This document shows, in pieces, positions 12,161 to 24,400 of a stretch of DNA of 64,000 nucleotides. Positions within the stretch are counted from its first letter, which is position 1. Each line of letters opens with the position of its first letter. Both the position numbers and the translations under genes were made by a program. The notes beneath the pieces are model-generated. The model was not told the origin of the DNA. It did no database searches and worked only from the letters and a program-made list of their open reading frames with translations. This DNA is from Solen grandis. Its lineage: Eukaryota; Mollusca; Bivalvia; Adapedonta; Solenidae. The stretch spans positions 59,247,746 to 59,311,745 of the forward strand of contig CM037783.1 in the NCBI GenBank assembly GCA_021229015.1. Reading direction: 5' to 3'.

Positions 12161-13479
12161 TTTTATTTTCTGATGGTCTTTCGTTTTCCGCCGCTATTCT
12201 TAGTGAGTGGTTGTCAGTTATTTGCGAAAATGCGGGCTAAAACACTGTCAGAGTCCCAGAAAAGAGTTCAATTTGATAGGCTTACTGGCCATCTGTTGGC
12301 CCTCGATGGCATAAAATGACATAAAACATTTCAAATAAAATCTAATTAAAATAAATAAGTGCAGTCCAAGTTCAACACTCTCAAAACAGATAAAATAGAA
12401 AAAGGAAACAATATTGATCTAATTGTCACATATATATGGAAGTGTTTGTTTTTATTTTAAAACGGGAAGATAATTGCTGAAGCACTGGAAAATAATGCAG
12501 GATTGAACTCTTAATGAACAATACGGCTTTTATTGCAACCTGCATAACATAATTGAACAAATTCTACAGGTACATGTATGACAAACATATTGTAAATGGA
12601 ATCAGATAACACATCTAAACAAAACGTTATAGATCACACCTGGGCCGTAGAAATGCGTAAATGAAAGGATTGTGCTAATGTTACCATCAGTATGAATGAC
12701 GTCAACAGTATACAAGAGTACCTTCCCCTTATTTCTAAGCAATAGACTACAGCGTCTTCCTCAGAGCTTTAGCACTGTCATCTGAACTCTTAAAACTTAA
12801 TAAAAGGGGATACAATCCCTATTTTGTGCCTTGTAGCACTCATGCAACGTAGCTGTGAGACTAAATGGGGTTCCCCGGAAAAAAAAATGTAGATGTTTTT
12901 CGAACAATACGTTGAACCAGAATCTCTGGTTGAACCCACCATCCAAGAGTTACTATTTATAGATTTACCTAATTTTGGTGGATTCACCATAATATCTCGC
13001 AAACTGTGCAATTTCATTTAATTTCAAACAATGATTACCAACGAACAGTGATAATCTTCATATACAGTGTTGTATCGTAACGGCGCCAAATCCGACACAA
13101 AACAGCTCAAATTTTCATCAGTAACTAGGGTTATCACTGAAGGTGATTAATACCCCCAAAAATTGCTTTGATACAAGAGAAGCAACACTACAGGCGGAGC
13201 ATATGATTATGATAGCAAGTAAGTAAAAAGTAAGTAAAGTCTTTATTTAAAGTGGATAATGAGTCAGTTATGGTTGTTTGGCACGGTAGTTTAAAAGTAT
13301 AGAGTTACAGTTCTTGGACATTACACTTCTCCTAGCTGCCATCTGTTTACATTTTAAATTTCAAGTCTATGCCATGTGTAAAATTCGAGTAATTTTCGGG
13401 GCACGAGAATGAAAAAAAGCAATTTAACAAAGGGAGATAATTAAAAAAAATTGAACCAGGCAGAGATACAGTTGAACAG

Positions 13480-13985
13480 AATCGGTTAAGAAATGTAGAA
13501 GAAGTTCGCGTCATAAGATATTTAGAGTCAAATCAGGGACAATAACTCTGTAATCCTAGAGATAACTCAAGTGAAATTTATGACACGCACCTCTCCACCT
13601 GATTATCAATGCACACACACAATTAAATCCAAATCGGATAAGAAATGTATACGGAAGTTTGCGCCACAGGATATTTAGTGTCAAATAAGGGGCAATAACT
13701 CTATAATCCTTGAGTAAACTCAAGTAAAATTTATGCCACACACCTCTCCACTTGATTATCAATGCACACACAAAATTTGAAGTGAATCGGTTAAGAAATG
13801 TAGAAGTAGTTTGCGTCAAAAGATATTTAGAGTCTAATCAGGGGTAATAACTCTGCAATCCTTGAGATAAATAAAGTGAAATTTATGTCACGCACCTCTC
13901 AACCTGATTATCAATGCGAACACAAAATTTGATTCGAATCGGTACAGAAATGTAGAAGTAGTTTGCGTCACAAATTTGTGAGATG
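13480..13985 (+). repeat. 152-bp tandem repeat, 3.3 units
   Basis: AATCGG recurs at 13480, 13632, 13785 and 13937, intervals of 152, 153 and 152 bp. Units share AGAAATGTAGAAGTAGTTTG, GATATTTAGAGTC, CAATAACTCT and CACCTCTCCACCTGATTATC. The last unit is cut off before a GGACGGACAGACAGAC stretch. The 87-codon minus frame spans two units and is a by-product. Confidence 0.88.
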
Positions 13986-14124
13986 GACGGACAGACAGAC
14001 AAACCAACAGAAAACCTGACAGACTGACTTCTATTTACCCCATGTCAAACTTCGTTTGCGGGTTTTGACTGTCTTGCTTGTATGCCTTCCCTAAAGTGTG
14101 TACAGTTTCAACATTATGGAACAC

Positions 14125-14128
<4 letters not shown>

Positions 14129-14163
<35 letters not shown>
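14129..14163 (+). repeat. (AG)n microsatellite
   Basis: An uninterrupted AG run of about 17 units. Confidence 0.95.
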
Positions 14164-14166
<3 letters not shown>

Positions 14167-14564
14167 TGCGCACATTGATTAAAATTTCACCATGACATAC
14201 ATTTCCTGACAAAACCTTTTCAAGTAAAGTATAAGATACTGGAACTTGTCTTTCCATCGACCGGTATTTAATCGTTTGTATTTTAGAGTCTATATTTGAT
14301 TATGGACCCGTTTCCTTGACATCGGTAAAATAAAGTTGCACTGACAACTTTGTATACGGTAATCGCATCGGATGAATCTCAAATAATGCCGTAGACTTGG
14401 CTCGATATTCGAGTAAACAAATTATTTGGAGGACATGGAGTGTAACCTGTTTGTAGGTACTTAATTCAGTGACTTCTGAAGATTTTTAAACATACATGGT
14501 TTATTTCTTAAGTTATATCATCGCATAGCCTCGGAAATAAACGATTTTTATTTCAGTTAATTCA

Positions 14565-15620
14565 TTTATTATTGAATTATAATCATGATCTTTCAAATGC
14601 ACGAAGTGTGGCACCTTAAAACATGAATTTTTAAATTCTGGTTTCTTCGGTGTTTTTCTATTCTATACATTTAAAGAAAGCATTTCGTGCAATATGGGAA
14701 ATTTCTAACCGCAGGTTTTAAAAAAATAATGCTTTTTAGTTTATCCAACCCAGTATTGAAATGCATTCGCAAACTGTGTAGTGGTATACGTATAAAACTG
14801 CTATAAAAATTTTCCTTTTTTTTCTCATGAATTAATTTTTCATATACATAAGCATATATCAAATTGAAAACATATTAAAGGCATAACAGTGAACTTGATA
14901 AAATGTATATTTATACATTTATTTAGAAAATTTTCGTATTACAGTTTGATATTTTTTCTCCATTTATAGAACAGCAACACTTCAATTCCTGGTAAAGTAC
15001 ACAATTTTTGTACAAATTTCTCAAAACAAGCTGCTAAAAAAATATTTATATACTTACTATATCAAACATAAAAATGCACAGTTTATATAGTAAACCATAA
15101 AAATGTCAAGTTTTAACAGTATGAATTACCTGTTCCCCTATTTTTTAAGCTCAGAAAAAAACCCCACAGAATATCAGGTATTGACTGATTCCTTTTTTTT
15201 TTCAGGTACTATGTTAGCACAAACTTGAAATAACAATTATATTTATCCTATTTAGTGCCTTTTTTTTATTCATTGATTTATGTAAAATCATTGTAAAGTG
15301 AAATAAAGAGCAGAACTTCTTCACATTCCGAATCATGGCGTATTATGACGAAGAATATCGGAAGTTGGGGGATCTTTGCCGACCATTGCCGTAATTTGCC
15401 GAGCCAATTAGGGTTCCTCTACCTTAATTAAAAAGACGTCATTGTAGATGCAAGCATCCATAGACATGGGCTTCTAGATGTTTTTGTTCTAAGTCTATAA
15501 AGGCTCGTATTAAACCATAAAATCCCACGATCACATGATGGACAATGATCACAATTTATTTAATAATGAACTGATTATCTTAAGTGATGGAATAAATAAC
15601 CTTTTACAAAGAAAGTAAAC
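14565..15620. repeat. Old dispersed repeat shared with 60.93-61.12 kb
   Basis: Ordered blocks, TAATCATGATCTTTCAAATGC (20-base core), AAAAGAC, TATAAAGGCT, CCCACGA and ATGATGGAC, occur here and again at 60930-61120 with much shorter spacing. No coding frame links them. Confidence 0.45.
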
Positions 15621-17952
15621 AAAAGTTATTTACACTTTATATAGATAATTTAGATACCAATAAAATTAATGTTAGCATTTTTCTATCTGCTTAGGTTTTT
15701 ATAAATATTGTGGTTGACATTTTTTTATTTTACAAAACACTTGCCCGTAATGCTTTTCAACTAGTGGTGAACGTTAATGATTTCAAATCAGTGTTTTTTT
15801 TTTTTTTTTTTTCCAAACAGTTTGTAGATTTGTAATATCAATATAATTGTAATATCTTCCACGGAAACTAAAATAAACCTCTTATCAAATTTATAAATTT
15901 AAAACATATCATCTGTTTCATTAGGTTCAATACCTCTCATATAGCAAGACAACGATACATGTCAAAAAAAAAAAAAAAAAAAAAAGAAAAGCGAAACCAT
16001 CATTTTATAAGTTCAACTTATACATTAATTGCAACAGACAATATGACAAAATTTCTTTCTATCTTTTTCCATCTCTCTCTCTCTCTCTCTCTCTGCATGT
16101 CTCTCGCTTCCTTCACATTCTGTGCGAAGATGCATTTTAACGTCCAAAATTATTAAATGTTCGCTAACAGCTCGCGCTATTACAAGAAATATCATATCTT
16201 GTAAAGACATGTTTTATCACTGTTAACTGAACATGATGAGTTATTAGCTAATTAATATGCACGAGAATTTGCAGGATAGCTGGCGATGAATAATGATTAT
16301 GATGAATAATGAACTGATTACTAAGCAAGGACATTGCAGACGTCCGAAGTTGGGTTTAAGACAATCTGACACTCAAGGCCGCGACCACCGAAGATCAATA
16401 AATCTAGAAGAGCCTTACAAACAAATACTTTTGCATTTATAACAGATTTACTTGTGTCCCGAACTTCAAATAAAATGTCTTAACGTCGTAGAACTGTGTG
16501 TCGCTTGTTTATTTCAAGGCTAAAATCAGAACGTTTTGAGTGATTTCTACTGAGAAAATGAATATTGTTTGTATAAAAGTCCGTAAATAGACACGAAAGA
16601 CATTTAAGAACTTCTATAATCCAACATTTATGAGTTAAGTACTTGTACCATACTAAATTTATTAATCATCAAAATTGTCTGAGCCAAAAGAGACTTGACA
16701 ACAATACAATTTACAGAAATAACAGCTGTAACTGTAAAGAAAGGTTATTACATAGTCCGATGTGCAAAACCATTATACTGTTATCTCTTAGCTATTAACA
16801 GAAGATCATATCATTTTTTCAAACAAACTCCTTCCATACTAGATATTTTATTCTTCCTACATTAAGAGTGAACAATATTGTCTATTTGGTATCCGGGTAG
16901 TATAATGACTTTGTATTAATGTACCCAGTGTCGAACAGATTTTTACAACAGATATTGCTTTCTGTCCAATCGATGTAAAATAAATCCTGTTAAAACTATT
17001 TTATTTTTGCTAATTTTTCACACATTAGTATTATGGTTTCAGTCTAGTTTCCAATAAACAAAACAACTTAAATTGTTTGAGTTAATAAAATTGAAAACAA
17101 TCGTGCAACCTGTTACCAATGTTATTTCCCCAACCTTTACATTGTCTGACCTTTTTTAAACTGGATTTGATTGGTATTTTATGGAACCAGTTATAAGCAA
17201 CAGCTTGCATTTCAAAGTATGGGGTTGGTTCAACAGGATTTCAAACACGGTCATTAAACACAGGGCTAATATAGCGTCATGGGACTTCTGAACGATGTTT
17301 GTACTGAAATTGGTTTAAGCAGATTCATTTAATCCTTAATTTAAATGCTATAAACAAATTATCATTGTGTGTAAAACATAGGATTGGGATCTACAGCGTA
17401 TAAAATTCAAAGTCAGACCAAGAAAAACCACTGGTTCATCAGAAATTGGATCAATAACTTTCAGTGCAATCATTGTGCTGTTTTGATATCGCTCTGATTC
17501 TACAAATACACATATTTTTTTATTCTCAGGTTGTTTACATCGGGACGTTATTAGATTATTTTCCAATCAGACCTGTATTTATTTTCCCTTGCTGCCGAAA
17601 GCAGCCGAGTCTTATAATGCTTCTCAAATGTCCTACAACAACACTGGAAGAAAATCACTGTATAAATCTAAAGAATATTTCAAAAGAAATTTATTAGAAA
17701 ATGCACTAACTTAAGATGAAAACGCATAAATTATCTATAAACTTTATATCCAAACATTGTTTCCTAACACGTACGTATTCACTTTTAATTCAAAATATAT
17801 CCTTGTCGGTTTATTTGTATCTAGAATTTTCTAGAAACACAATATACGTCGAAAAATATTCATATTTCAAATTTTCATGAATATTCCACCGTTTTTTATT
17901 TTTTGAAACGACCTATTTAAAGGAGACGTATGTAATTGCACGTCCTGATTTG
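15621..17952. other. No gene recognised apart from simple repeats
   Basis: Frames 17348-17566 minus and 17464-17697 plus overlap on opposite strands and have no recognisable content. Confidence 0.55.
15963..16094 (+). repeat. Poly-A tract (15963-15985) and (TC)n run (16072-16094)
   Basis: Two simple repeats lie about 90 bp apart. The open frames on both strands here are translations of them. A poly-T run of about 22 lies shortly upstream, near 15.79-15.81 kb. Confidence 0.9.
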
Positions 17953-18009
17953 TAAATCCCGGCATAGACATATTCACCAGCCGATTCACCAATATGTCTG
18001 TAATCCCGG
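17953..18009. repeat. Imperfect hairpin (inverted repeat)
   Basis: AATCCCGGCATAGACATATT pairs with the downstream AATATGTCTGTAATCCCGGG across a spacer of about 17 bp. It may be a short foldback element. No flanking duplication is seen. Confidence 0.5.
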
Positions 18010-18415
18010 GACCTGTACCTAAATACCAGACCGGTCCAATAATGTAGCGGTTGAATAATATGAATTAAACTGAAATTGTTAGTATGTTTATTCTTCATAC
18101 ATTTTTCATTTGTTATACATGCTTCTGTTGGCTATAAATGTATCATTCGATCACATATAAGGTTTATATAATTGTATCTTATTTATCTGATATTGTTTAC
18201 AATGTAAATCTTGGAAAAACATCATTTGAATGGAAAGTGACCTCATCAAGCGCTGGAATAAATCACATGTACTTATTTTAGTATTAAATAGTTACCTTGG
18301 TTAATATGTTTTTCCCCATAGTTGCAACTCCTTGGCCGGTTTTACTAATAAATTCAGCGAATTAGCGTGTTACCTTTGTTTTGGCAATACCTAAGCAAAA
18401 CAAGCTTGTTTATTG

Positions 18416-18671
18416 GGCCGCCGTGGCCGAGCGGTTACAGTCGTGGACTACAAATCTCTCAGCCCCTCACCGCTGTGGGTTCGAATCCCGGTAGGGACTT
18501 TGGATTTTCCATGTGAGGAAGCCTTCCAGCTGGCTTGCGGTAGGTTGATGGTTCTACCCGGGTACCACTACTCGGGGTCTTCCTCCACCTGTAATTAGCT
18601 GGACGTCGCTATATGATTGAAATGCTACCGCAGCGACGGTAAATTCCAATACAACAACAACAACAACAACA
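18416..18671 (+). mobile_element. Full-length tRNA-derived SINE (family 1)
   Basis: The 5' end is a tRNA-like promoter: A box TGGCCGAGCGGTTA (class II, Leu/Ser type) and B box GGTTCGAATCC. A conserved body follows (GGAAGCCTTCCAGCTGGCTT), and the tail is (CAA)n. It is flanked by a perfect 16-bp target-site duplication, ACAAGCTTGTTTATTG at 18400-18415 and 18672-18687, which proves retroposition. It is the reference copy for the truncated copies at 29.2, 33.4 and 37.5 kb. Bivalve SINEs of the MetaSINE group are a possible classification, not tested. Confidence 0.9.
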
Positions 18672-19198
18672 ACAAGCTTGTTTATTGAGAAAAAAATTGC
18701 CCCTAATACAAAGGGGCTCTACCTTAAATAAATATATATTGGGTTTCGATTTCGATATCGGGTCCAAATAAGACAAAAAAGCTTGACAGTCATTATTACA
18801 CATTAGCCTTGAACTTTTTATAAATAAATGCGATCAGTTTTATGTCAATATGCAGATAAAATCCTTGATCAACAAAACAAGAGTCATATTCTTCAACTAA
18901 AAAAAATGTGTCTCGGAAGGAAAGCTTCAGTTTCATAGAAATAACAGAGTTGATTGCAGAGTAATACAAAACAGAATGTCAATTTGCGATGCGGCAGTAA
19001 TCTGTTACATTTGATATTTAACCGTCAATTAAAAAAAAGAAGCAGAGAGCTTCAATCCATAAACATTGTAATTCAATGATCAAGATATTTTGAGATTGGT
19101 ATAAAACTTGAATATTATTAAGATCAAGTGTAAAGTGTTAAGCCAGACACAATAAGGCAGGCAATACTATTCAAACACATCCAATAAGAGGTGTTTAC

Positions 19199-19424
19199 GG
19201 TGTCATAGAGGGGACATCGTTGATATTTTTTAAATCGCGTTCGCACGCGATAGCTCATGCTTTCGAACGGATAACCACAGCGTTCGGATGCAGTATTTAT
19301 AGTTATCGTATGCGAACGCTAAGTTGTTGCGATGGTTATCGTGTGCAAACGTGCTAGTCATCGAGTTTGCACGAAGAAGCTATCGCAATATTAATTATAT
19401 CATCCATGTCCTTTTTTTGACACC
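19199..19424. mobile_element. TIR element with repeated internal TATCG..GCGAACG motif
   Basis: The ends GGTGTCATAGAGGGGACAT and ATGTCCTTTTTTTGACACC are inverted repeats. Inside, a motif like TTATCGTATGCGAACG recurs at least four times in both orientations, which makes this stretch GC-rich and CpG-rich against an AT-rich background. It has no coding capacity. A target-site duplication is not obvious. Confidence 0.7.
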
Positions 19425-19539
19425 ATAACGTATCAGCGCCCTACCAACAAATATTTACAGAGAAAAACAGTAGTTTATATATTGATAATATAAGGAAAGC
19501 TGTCATTAGAACCAAAGGGGTCTGTCCTTCATCACTGTG

Positions 19540-19676
19540 TACGGTTCGATCAATCTGATATTCATTTAACACAGTCATGCCATAACGAATCATTTTCAAG
19601 GCAATCTTAACGAAGTGATAACGCGAAATATCAACAATTTGTACATCTTCATATGTCTGCTCCACTATCAACATCT
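19540..19676 (-). pseudogene. Gene-like fragment, arm A of an inverted pair
   Basis: The minus strand is open across this stretch and on to 19441, with a DEGQTPLVL segment that vaguely recalls an ankyrin repeat. Its first 137 bases match, inverted, the stretch 19811-19950. The core is about three quarters identical, for example TGAATATCAGA followed by TGATCGAACCGT in both arms. Possible ankyrin ancestry is a guess. It may equally be an unknown repeat. Confidence 0.3.
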
Positions 19677-19810
19677 GGTTTTTGTTGGCATATGTTATTG
19701 TTGTTGTAGATTTTGAATCGAGTGATCTGATTGAACGACGTCAATGACATCGACAGATTGTGGGAAATTGCTTACGTAGATGTTTTAAACAACCGAAAAA
19801 ACAAACAAAC

Positions 19811-19950
19811 CGGAAGTTAATAGTGGAGCAAATTTAGAAAAATGTACAAACTGTTGACATTTGGTGTGAATACTTCGTAAGGTTGTCTTTTGACTGTGAT
19901 TCGTTATTCTATGTGTTAATTGAATATCAGACTGATCGAACCGTGCATAA
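19811..19950 (+). pseudogene. Gene-like fragment, arm B of an inverted pair
   Basis: This is the diverged, inverted counterpart of 19540-19676, separated from it by about 135 bp. The frame corresponding to arm A is open across the core but has a stop near its start, and a different frame reads EVNSGANLEKC there. The two arms could pair into a long imperfect hairpin if transcribed. Confidence 0.3.
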
Positions 19951-20240
19951 AATATAATGGTAGCATACATCTGAGCAAATATGCGACTTCCGTAATCAAG
20001 TTTTTTCCTTCCTTAATGGCATTTCTGCGGTTCTAGTGCCAGTGATAATTCATACAAGTGAAATGCATTTACCAAATTACTTGGTGGGGTATATATTCAT
20101 TATTTATAAAAACAGCATTCATCTTATATCTTTGCTACTGTTTCATAGTGTTTTCTTTCTAAACAAAGCTGTCGTTATGGACATCATATTCTCTAAAGCT
20201 GGTACTGCATAAACATAGAAAGCGTTTGGTCCATGAAATG

Positions 20241-20331
20241 ATAGATTTTCGTGGGGAACAATATTCGTAGATAAAACTCCTCGTGAAATCAACGATAATT
20301 AGTACCCGCGAAACTTAATGATTCCACGGTT
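20241..20331. mobile_element. Partial copy of the 10.3-kb TIR element
   Basis: It shares TTTTCGTGGGGA, AATATTCGTAGATAAAAC, CTCGTGAAATCAACGA and the terminal TTAATGATTCCACGG with 10268-10461. The left end is missing or diverged. Confidence 0.6.
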
Positions 20332-20975
20332 GTTTTAAAATGTAATTATTTCATGGACAACACCAAGTAAGAACTTACATTAATCACGAAATTAGATTTC
20401 ATTTGCCAAATTGATCCGAACAGTTATGTTCCGTTCTTCATATACAATCAAGAATTATGCTTTTGAATTACAAAGAATATGTTAAAATGCCTGGTTTGTA
20501 CATTAAACGTGTTCATAGAAGTCAAAGATCGATTGTCAAGTTTGCTACATTTACGCTTTTAGGCATATCAATTCTCGTAAGTCCAGAGACACATTAAGCC
20601 ACGTCATATCGCGAGAGCTCTTCAAAACAGGAGTTACGAGGAATGTGTTCACATCTTTGGTAAACGTACTTAAAACCTCATTCTTGATATAAGGGAATAC
20701 ATCGTGAAACCAGTAAAAGCTTGCCTGCTCAACAGTAATGGCACCATTCTCCCCCCAGAAGAACAAGTGGCTAGATTATATAATTGCGTGCGATTTGGCA
20801 GACATTGGAATGGAAACAAACTGCAACATGTCAATTCTAGGTGTCGGGCCAGTTCTCACTATTGACATTAATCAGCTAGACCGCTGTTATATAACTGAGT
20901 GGTCTTTGTGGCATACCGTTTTTCATAAATATTTTGTTTTTAAATTCATACTTTTCAATATATACATAAACAGTT

Positions 20976-21032
20976 GAAACTGTATTAGCGGTCACCTGTA
21001 TTAAGCGGTCAACCTGCATTTAGCAGTCAATT
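20976..21032 (-). repeat. Short copy of the GACCGCT repeat
   Basis: On the minus strand GACCGCT-type words alternate with TAATACAG (TTGACCGCTTAATACAGG, then TGACCGCTAATACAG), the same theme as 34320-34595. Confidence 0.6.
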
Positions 21033-21147
21033 TTAATATTACCAAATTGTAGCTTTTTCATATTAATGTATTAAAACTTCATTTAGCGTGATAGGTGATA
21101 ATTGTGTATTCGCTTATGTGAGGAAACCCTCTAGCTGCCTTGCCATA

Positions 21148-21149
<2 letters not shown>

Positions 21150-21178
<29 letters not shown>
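21150..21178 (+). repeat. (AG)n microsatellite
   Basis: About 14 AG units. Confidence 0.95.
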
Positions 21179-21181
<3 letters not shown>

Positions 21182-21453
21182 GGATATGTACAGGAACTCA
21201 AACACAAATTTGGCAGTAATAAAGACTATAAACACACAGATGATGCTGGTATTTGTCTTTACACAAACGAAAAACATAGTATCGCGATAAATTTGTCATA
21301 AGTTTTAACAACGTTGTAGATTCATGACATTCAGTATCATAGGTTTCCTTTAATAGCAGTGTACCTATTGAAATTTAGACTGAGCTACATCTCTATAGTT
21401 TTCAAACAGTTTTCACATTATTTTAAATATATATAAAGCATTTGTTAAAACCA

Positions 21454-21614
21454 ACACACACACACACACACACACACATTCTTGTTTAACTATCTTAGCA
21501 AGGTATCCCATGTGTAACGAATACCTCACTATTACGGTTTGTACCTCGGTCTGTATGTAGATTGCTGTATTAGCAAGGGTAATTCAACTTAAAAAAAAAA
21601 AAAAAAAAAAAAAA
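21454..21614 (+). repeat. (AC)n at 21454-21478 and poly-A at 21591-21614
   Basis: An AC run of 12 units, then 24 consecutive A about 110 bp later. Confidence 0.9.
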
Positions 21615-22839
21615 TCAGCCCCAAACCACTAAAACAACACACAAATAATATCCCTAACCCAAACCAATACACTTAACCTGACTTAGACACCGAAAATTAC
21701 CAACGGAAGAAGGAGAATTTTACCTCTCAACGTGAGGTATACAAAAACACATATAAATACAACACACATGACCACGACGACTGTATCACTAAAATATTTA
21801 GCAAACTCTGAATTTTCCGTCCACATGTGTCATTCTGAGTTTTACGAAATATGAAATCATTTTAGAAATGCCCAGGAGCATGACAAATATTATACTTATT
21901 CATGACAAACATTCCTGAGAGAGCTGTTATAATGGATTTTGCTTGTAGACATAACTTTTTAACAGACCTGATTTGCCATAAAGTATAACATTTCTTTGGT
22001 TTTCTGTATACCAATATGGTAACAATAATGATACATTACTTGTGGTATGTGCTCAGGGGATCCAAATTTCGAGTTGCCGAGATGAATGATGTTTTGGTAA
22101 ATATATAAAATTATATTCCATTAAAATAATGATTAGGACTATTATCCCAACGACGAAGCCATGTTTGAGTGTATGTAGTATGTTCCCTTCGGAAGCTGTG
22201 TGTGTGCATTTGTGTGTTTGGTGGGAGAAGGGGCTATGAATATAAATTGTATATTTAAAAGTTTATATTATTTACATGCGAAGATGCGTCTTCAATTTTG
22301 AGATATAAAGGAAGCTTATTTGCCTTAATTAAAATGAATGATGGAATAATCACTGGCACTAGAACGATGGAATACATTTTCTGGACTCCTACTTCATTAT
22401 CCATGAACCATAAAATTGTGATCATGGTGCATTAAATGATCATGGGATTTCCATAGTAAATGCAAGCTTTTATAGACCTCGAGCAAAATAGCTTATAAGT
22501 CATTGCACGTGGTGTTTTTTGCTTTCCTTTTTTGAATTTTCCATCACCATAAATGTTTTTCAGTCCTATAGAGGCGTCAAGCTTATAAGAATTAGAAAAA
22601 AGGACCACAGAGCAACCGCAAGCTAACCGGAAGGCATTCCGAGTGGAATGACCGGACAACGAATCCACAACACTAAGGGACAGAGTGCTACTCTAAGTGT
22701 TCAGCCATGGAGGCTCTTTATTGCTGAGATTTAAGCATATTTAATGTAATATTCATAAATAGCTCCGAATGACATTTAACTTATCAGTAATGCACGTTAA
22801 AGGTCCAATGGATATACTTGTAAAGTTCACGAACGTATG

Positions 22840-22990
22840 GCGTGCCACATGGGTCTCAGAAAAGATCATTGGAACCGTATTTGTAATATATCAAACATAT
22901 AACCCAGCTAGCAATCTATATGGGGCCCATATGAGCTGCCCACATGGGACCCATATGGGGAGTGCAACCGGGTTCCACATGGGTCCCAAA
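22840..22990. repeat. Cluster of CATATGGG/CACATGGG palindromic words
   Basis: CACATGGGTC, TATGGGGCCCATATGAG, CACATGGGACCCATATGGGG and CCACATGGGTCCC lie within 150 bp and form overlapping inverted repeats. The 74-codon open frame here is a by-product. Confidence 0.5.
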
Positions 22991-23542
22991 TAGTTGCAGA
23001 TATAAATATACATTTGTACATGTTTATGAGGTTCATTTGCAACGGTCTGTAAAAAAATGCAGCCACATGTGTCGCAAATGTATCTTTATAACTGCAGCAT
23101 ATGAAATTTGAAACTTTTGACCTAGATGCTCATCATTATCCCGAGTGAATCACGCTGCTTACAGAATCAGGTGAACGTACTTAGGCAGTCCTTCGAGTGA
23201 TCTCACCTTTATTGGAAAACGATCAGCTGCACTTGCCATGTCAATCAGGGGAAAAGGAGGTTAATTGGCGTAGCTAAGAACATCGACAGTGCACTAGGAA
23301 GATAATAAGTGGACAGATATGTTGATATGAAATATTGTTATGGATTGGTTAGGGTTATTATATTGAAACTTAGCAAATCTGTGGAGTCGGTGAGAACCAC
23401 TTCAACTGAAAATGTAATGTAATTCTGTCGAATAGTGCCTGAGGAAACTAAATTAATTTTGAATTTTTCAATTGTTTGAAATAATTAAATGACCTCATAG
23501 TTCTCAGACCGTGACGCATGAATTAAACTAAGAATAACGCGT

Positions 23543-23545
<3 letters not shown>

Positions 23546-23595
<50 letters not shown>
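23546..23595 (+). repeat. (AG)n microsatellite with one slip
   Basis: AG run of about 50 bp broken once by AAG. Confidence 0.95.
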
Positions 23596-24164
23596 TGGAT
23601 ATGTGTTTGGAAAATTGCATTATATCATACTTTGATATAATTTACTATAATAGCAGAACATTGTTTGGTTGGGATAATTTAGGAAGTGGCAGTCAATGCT
23701 ATCTCTTGAATCAGTCCACGTTTTCTGCGAGATGAGTTATTGATTTTGTTGAATTTTATAAATGTTTCCCCCAAGTATTGCTTGGAACATACGCCAATTT
23801 CCCTCCAGTACGATTTAGAATATAAGTCAATCTCCTATACGAGCAACGGGAGACATATCAATAAACGTAACATGTTAATATAAACATTATAATCTTTATT
23901 ACAATTTCTATCATAAAACCTAGCAAAATGTCCAATCTAATGGAATGAAATTTAAAATAAATAAATTTAAACGATCAACATATATTCTCGCCTGGAAATC
24001 AAGACAAACAAAAAGGGCTCAACACATTTATCAAATAATATATGCATTAAGCTTTGAATGTTTCCATTCCTATTTAAAATACTTTTTTCACTACTCAAAT
24101 AGCTTAAGTAATCAATACTCTCATGCCTCTTGCTACAGCAAGAAATCTATGTGTTTGCTTGTGA

Positions 24165-24345
24165 GCTTTGATTTAACGTCCCATCGACAGTGCTTCAATC
24201 ATTCTTGGACTGTTGTCTACTTGAGACAGATTTAGTGCTGCCTCTGCTATATCGAGCCGTAGATATCACATCCAAATTGCATTATCCGGAAACTGGAACA
24301 ATCAGTTCTTTCTTTATAATAGAGCAAGGGAGATATACAAGTTCC
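24165..24345 (-). mobile_element. Degenerate family 2 SINE, minus orientation
   Basis: Recognisable pieces are TTAACGTCCCATCGACAG, TCTACTTGAGACAGATTTAG and a diverged CATTATCC segment. Heavy substitution indicates an old copy. Confidence 0.6.
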
Positions 24346-24400
24346 ATTTTTACGACATTGATATGTCGTGACCAGGCCCAGAACCGGTCAAGAAGCAAAG

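Larger units (their letters stand above)
10462..13479. other. No gene recognised apart from small repeats
   Basis: Contains the (AC)n run and two weak tRNA-like remnants. The frames 11181-11405 plus and 12790-13017 minus show no domain. Confidence 0.55.
21033..24164. other. No gene recognised apart from repeats
   Basis: Holds three microsatellite sites and the CATATGGG cluster. Frames at 22432-22668 minus and 23945-24235 plus lack domains. Confidence 0.55.

Noticed and set aside
18416..18500. Functional tRNA gene (Leu/Ser-like A and B boxes)
   Set aside because: The sequence continues into a conserved SINE body with target-site duplications, and the arms do not form a complete cloverleaf by eye.
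18413..18598. 61-codon plus frame over the 18.4-kb SINE
   Set aside because: It translates the tRNA head and body of a SINE.
20551..20977. Minus 71-codon and plus 79-codon frames
   Set aside because: They overlap near 20.75 kb on opposite strands, have no recognisable motif, and the latter ends at the GACCGCT repeat.
22432..22668. 78-codon minus frame
   Set aside because: No recognisable motif and no splice context. Its length is within chance for this composition.
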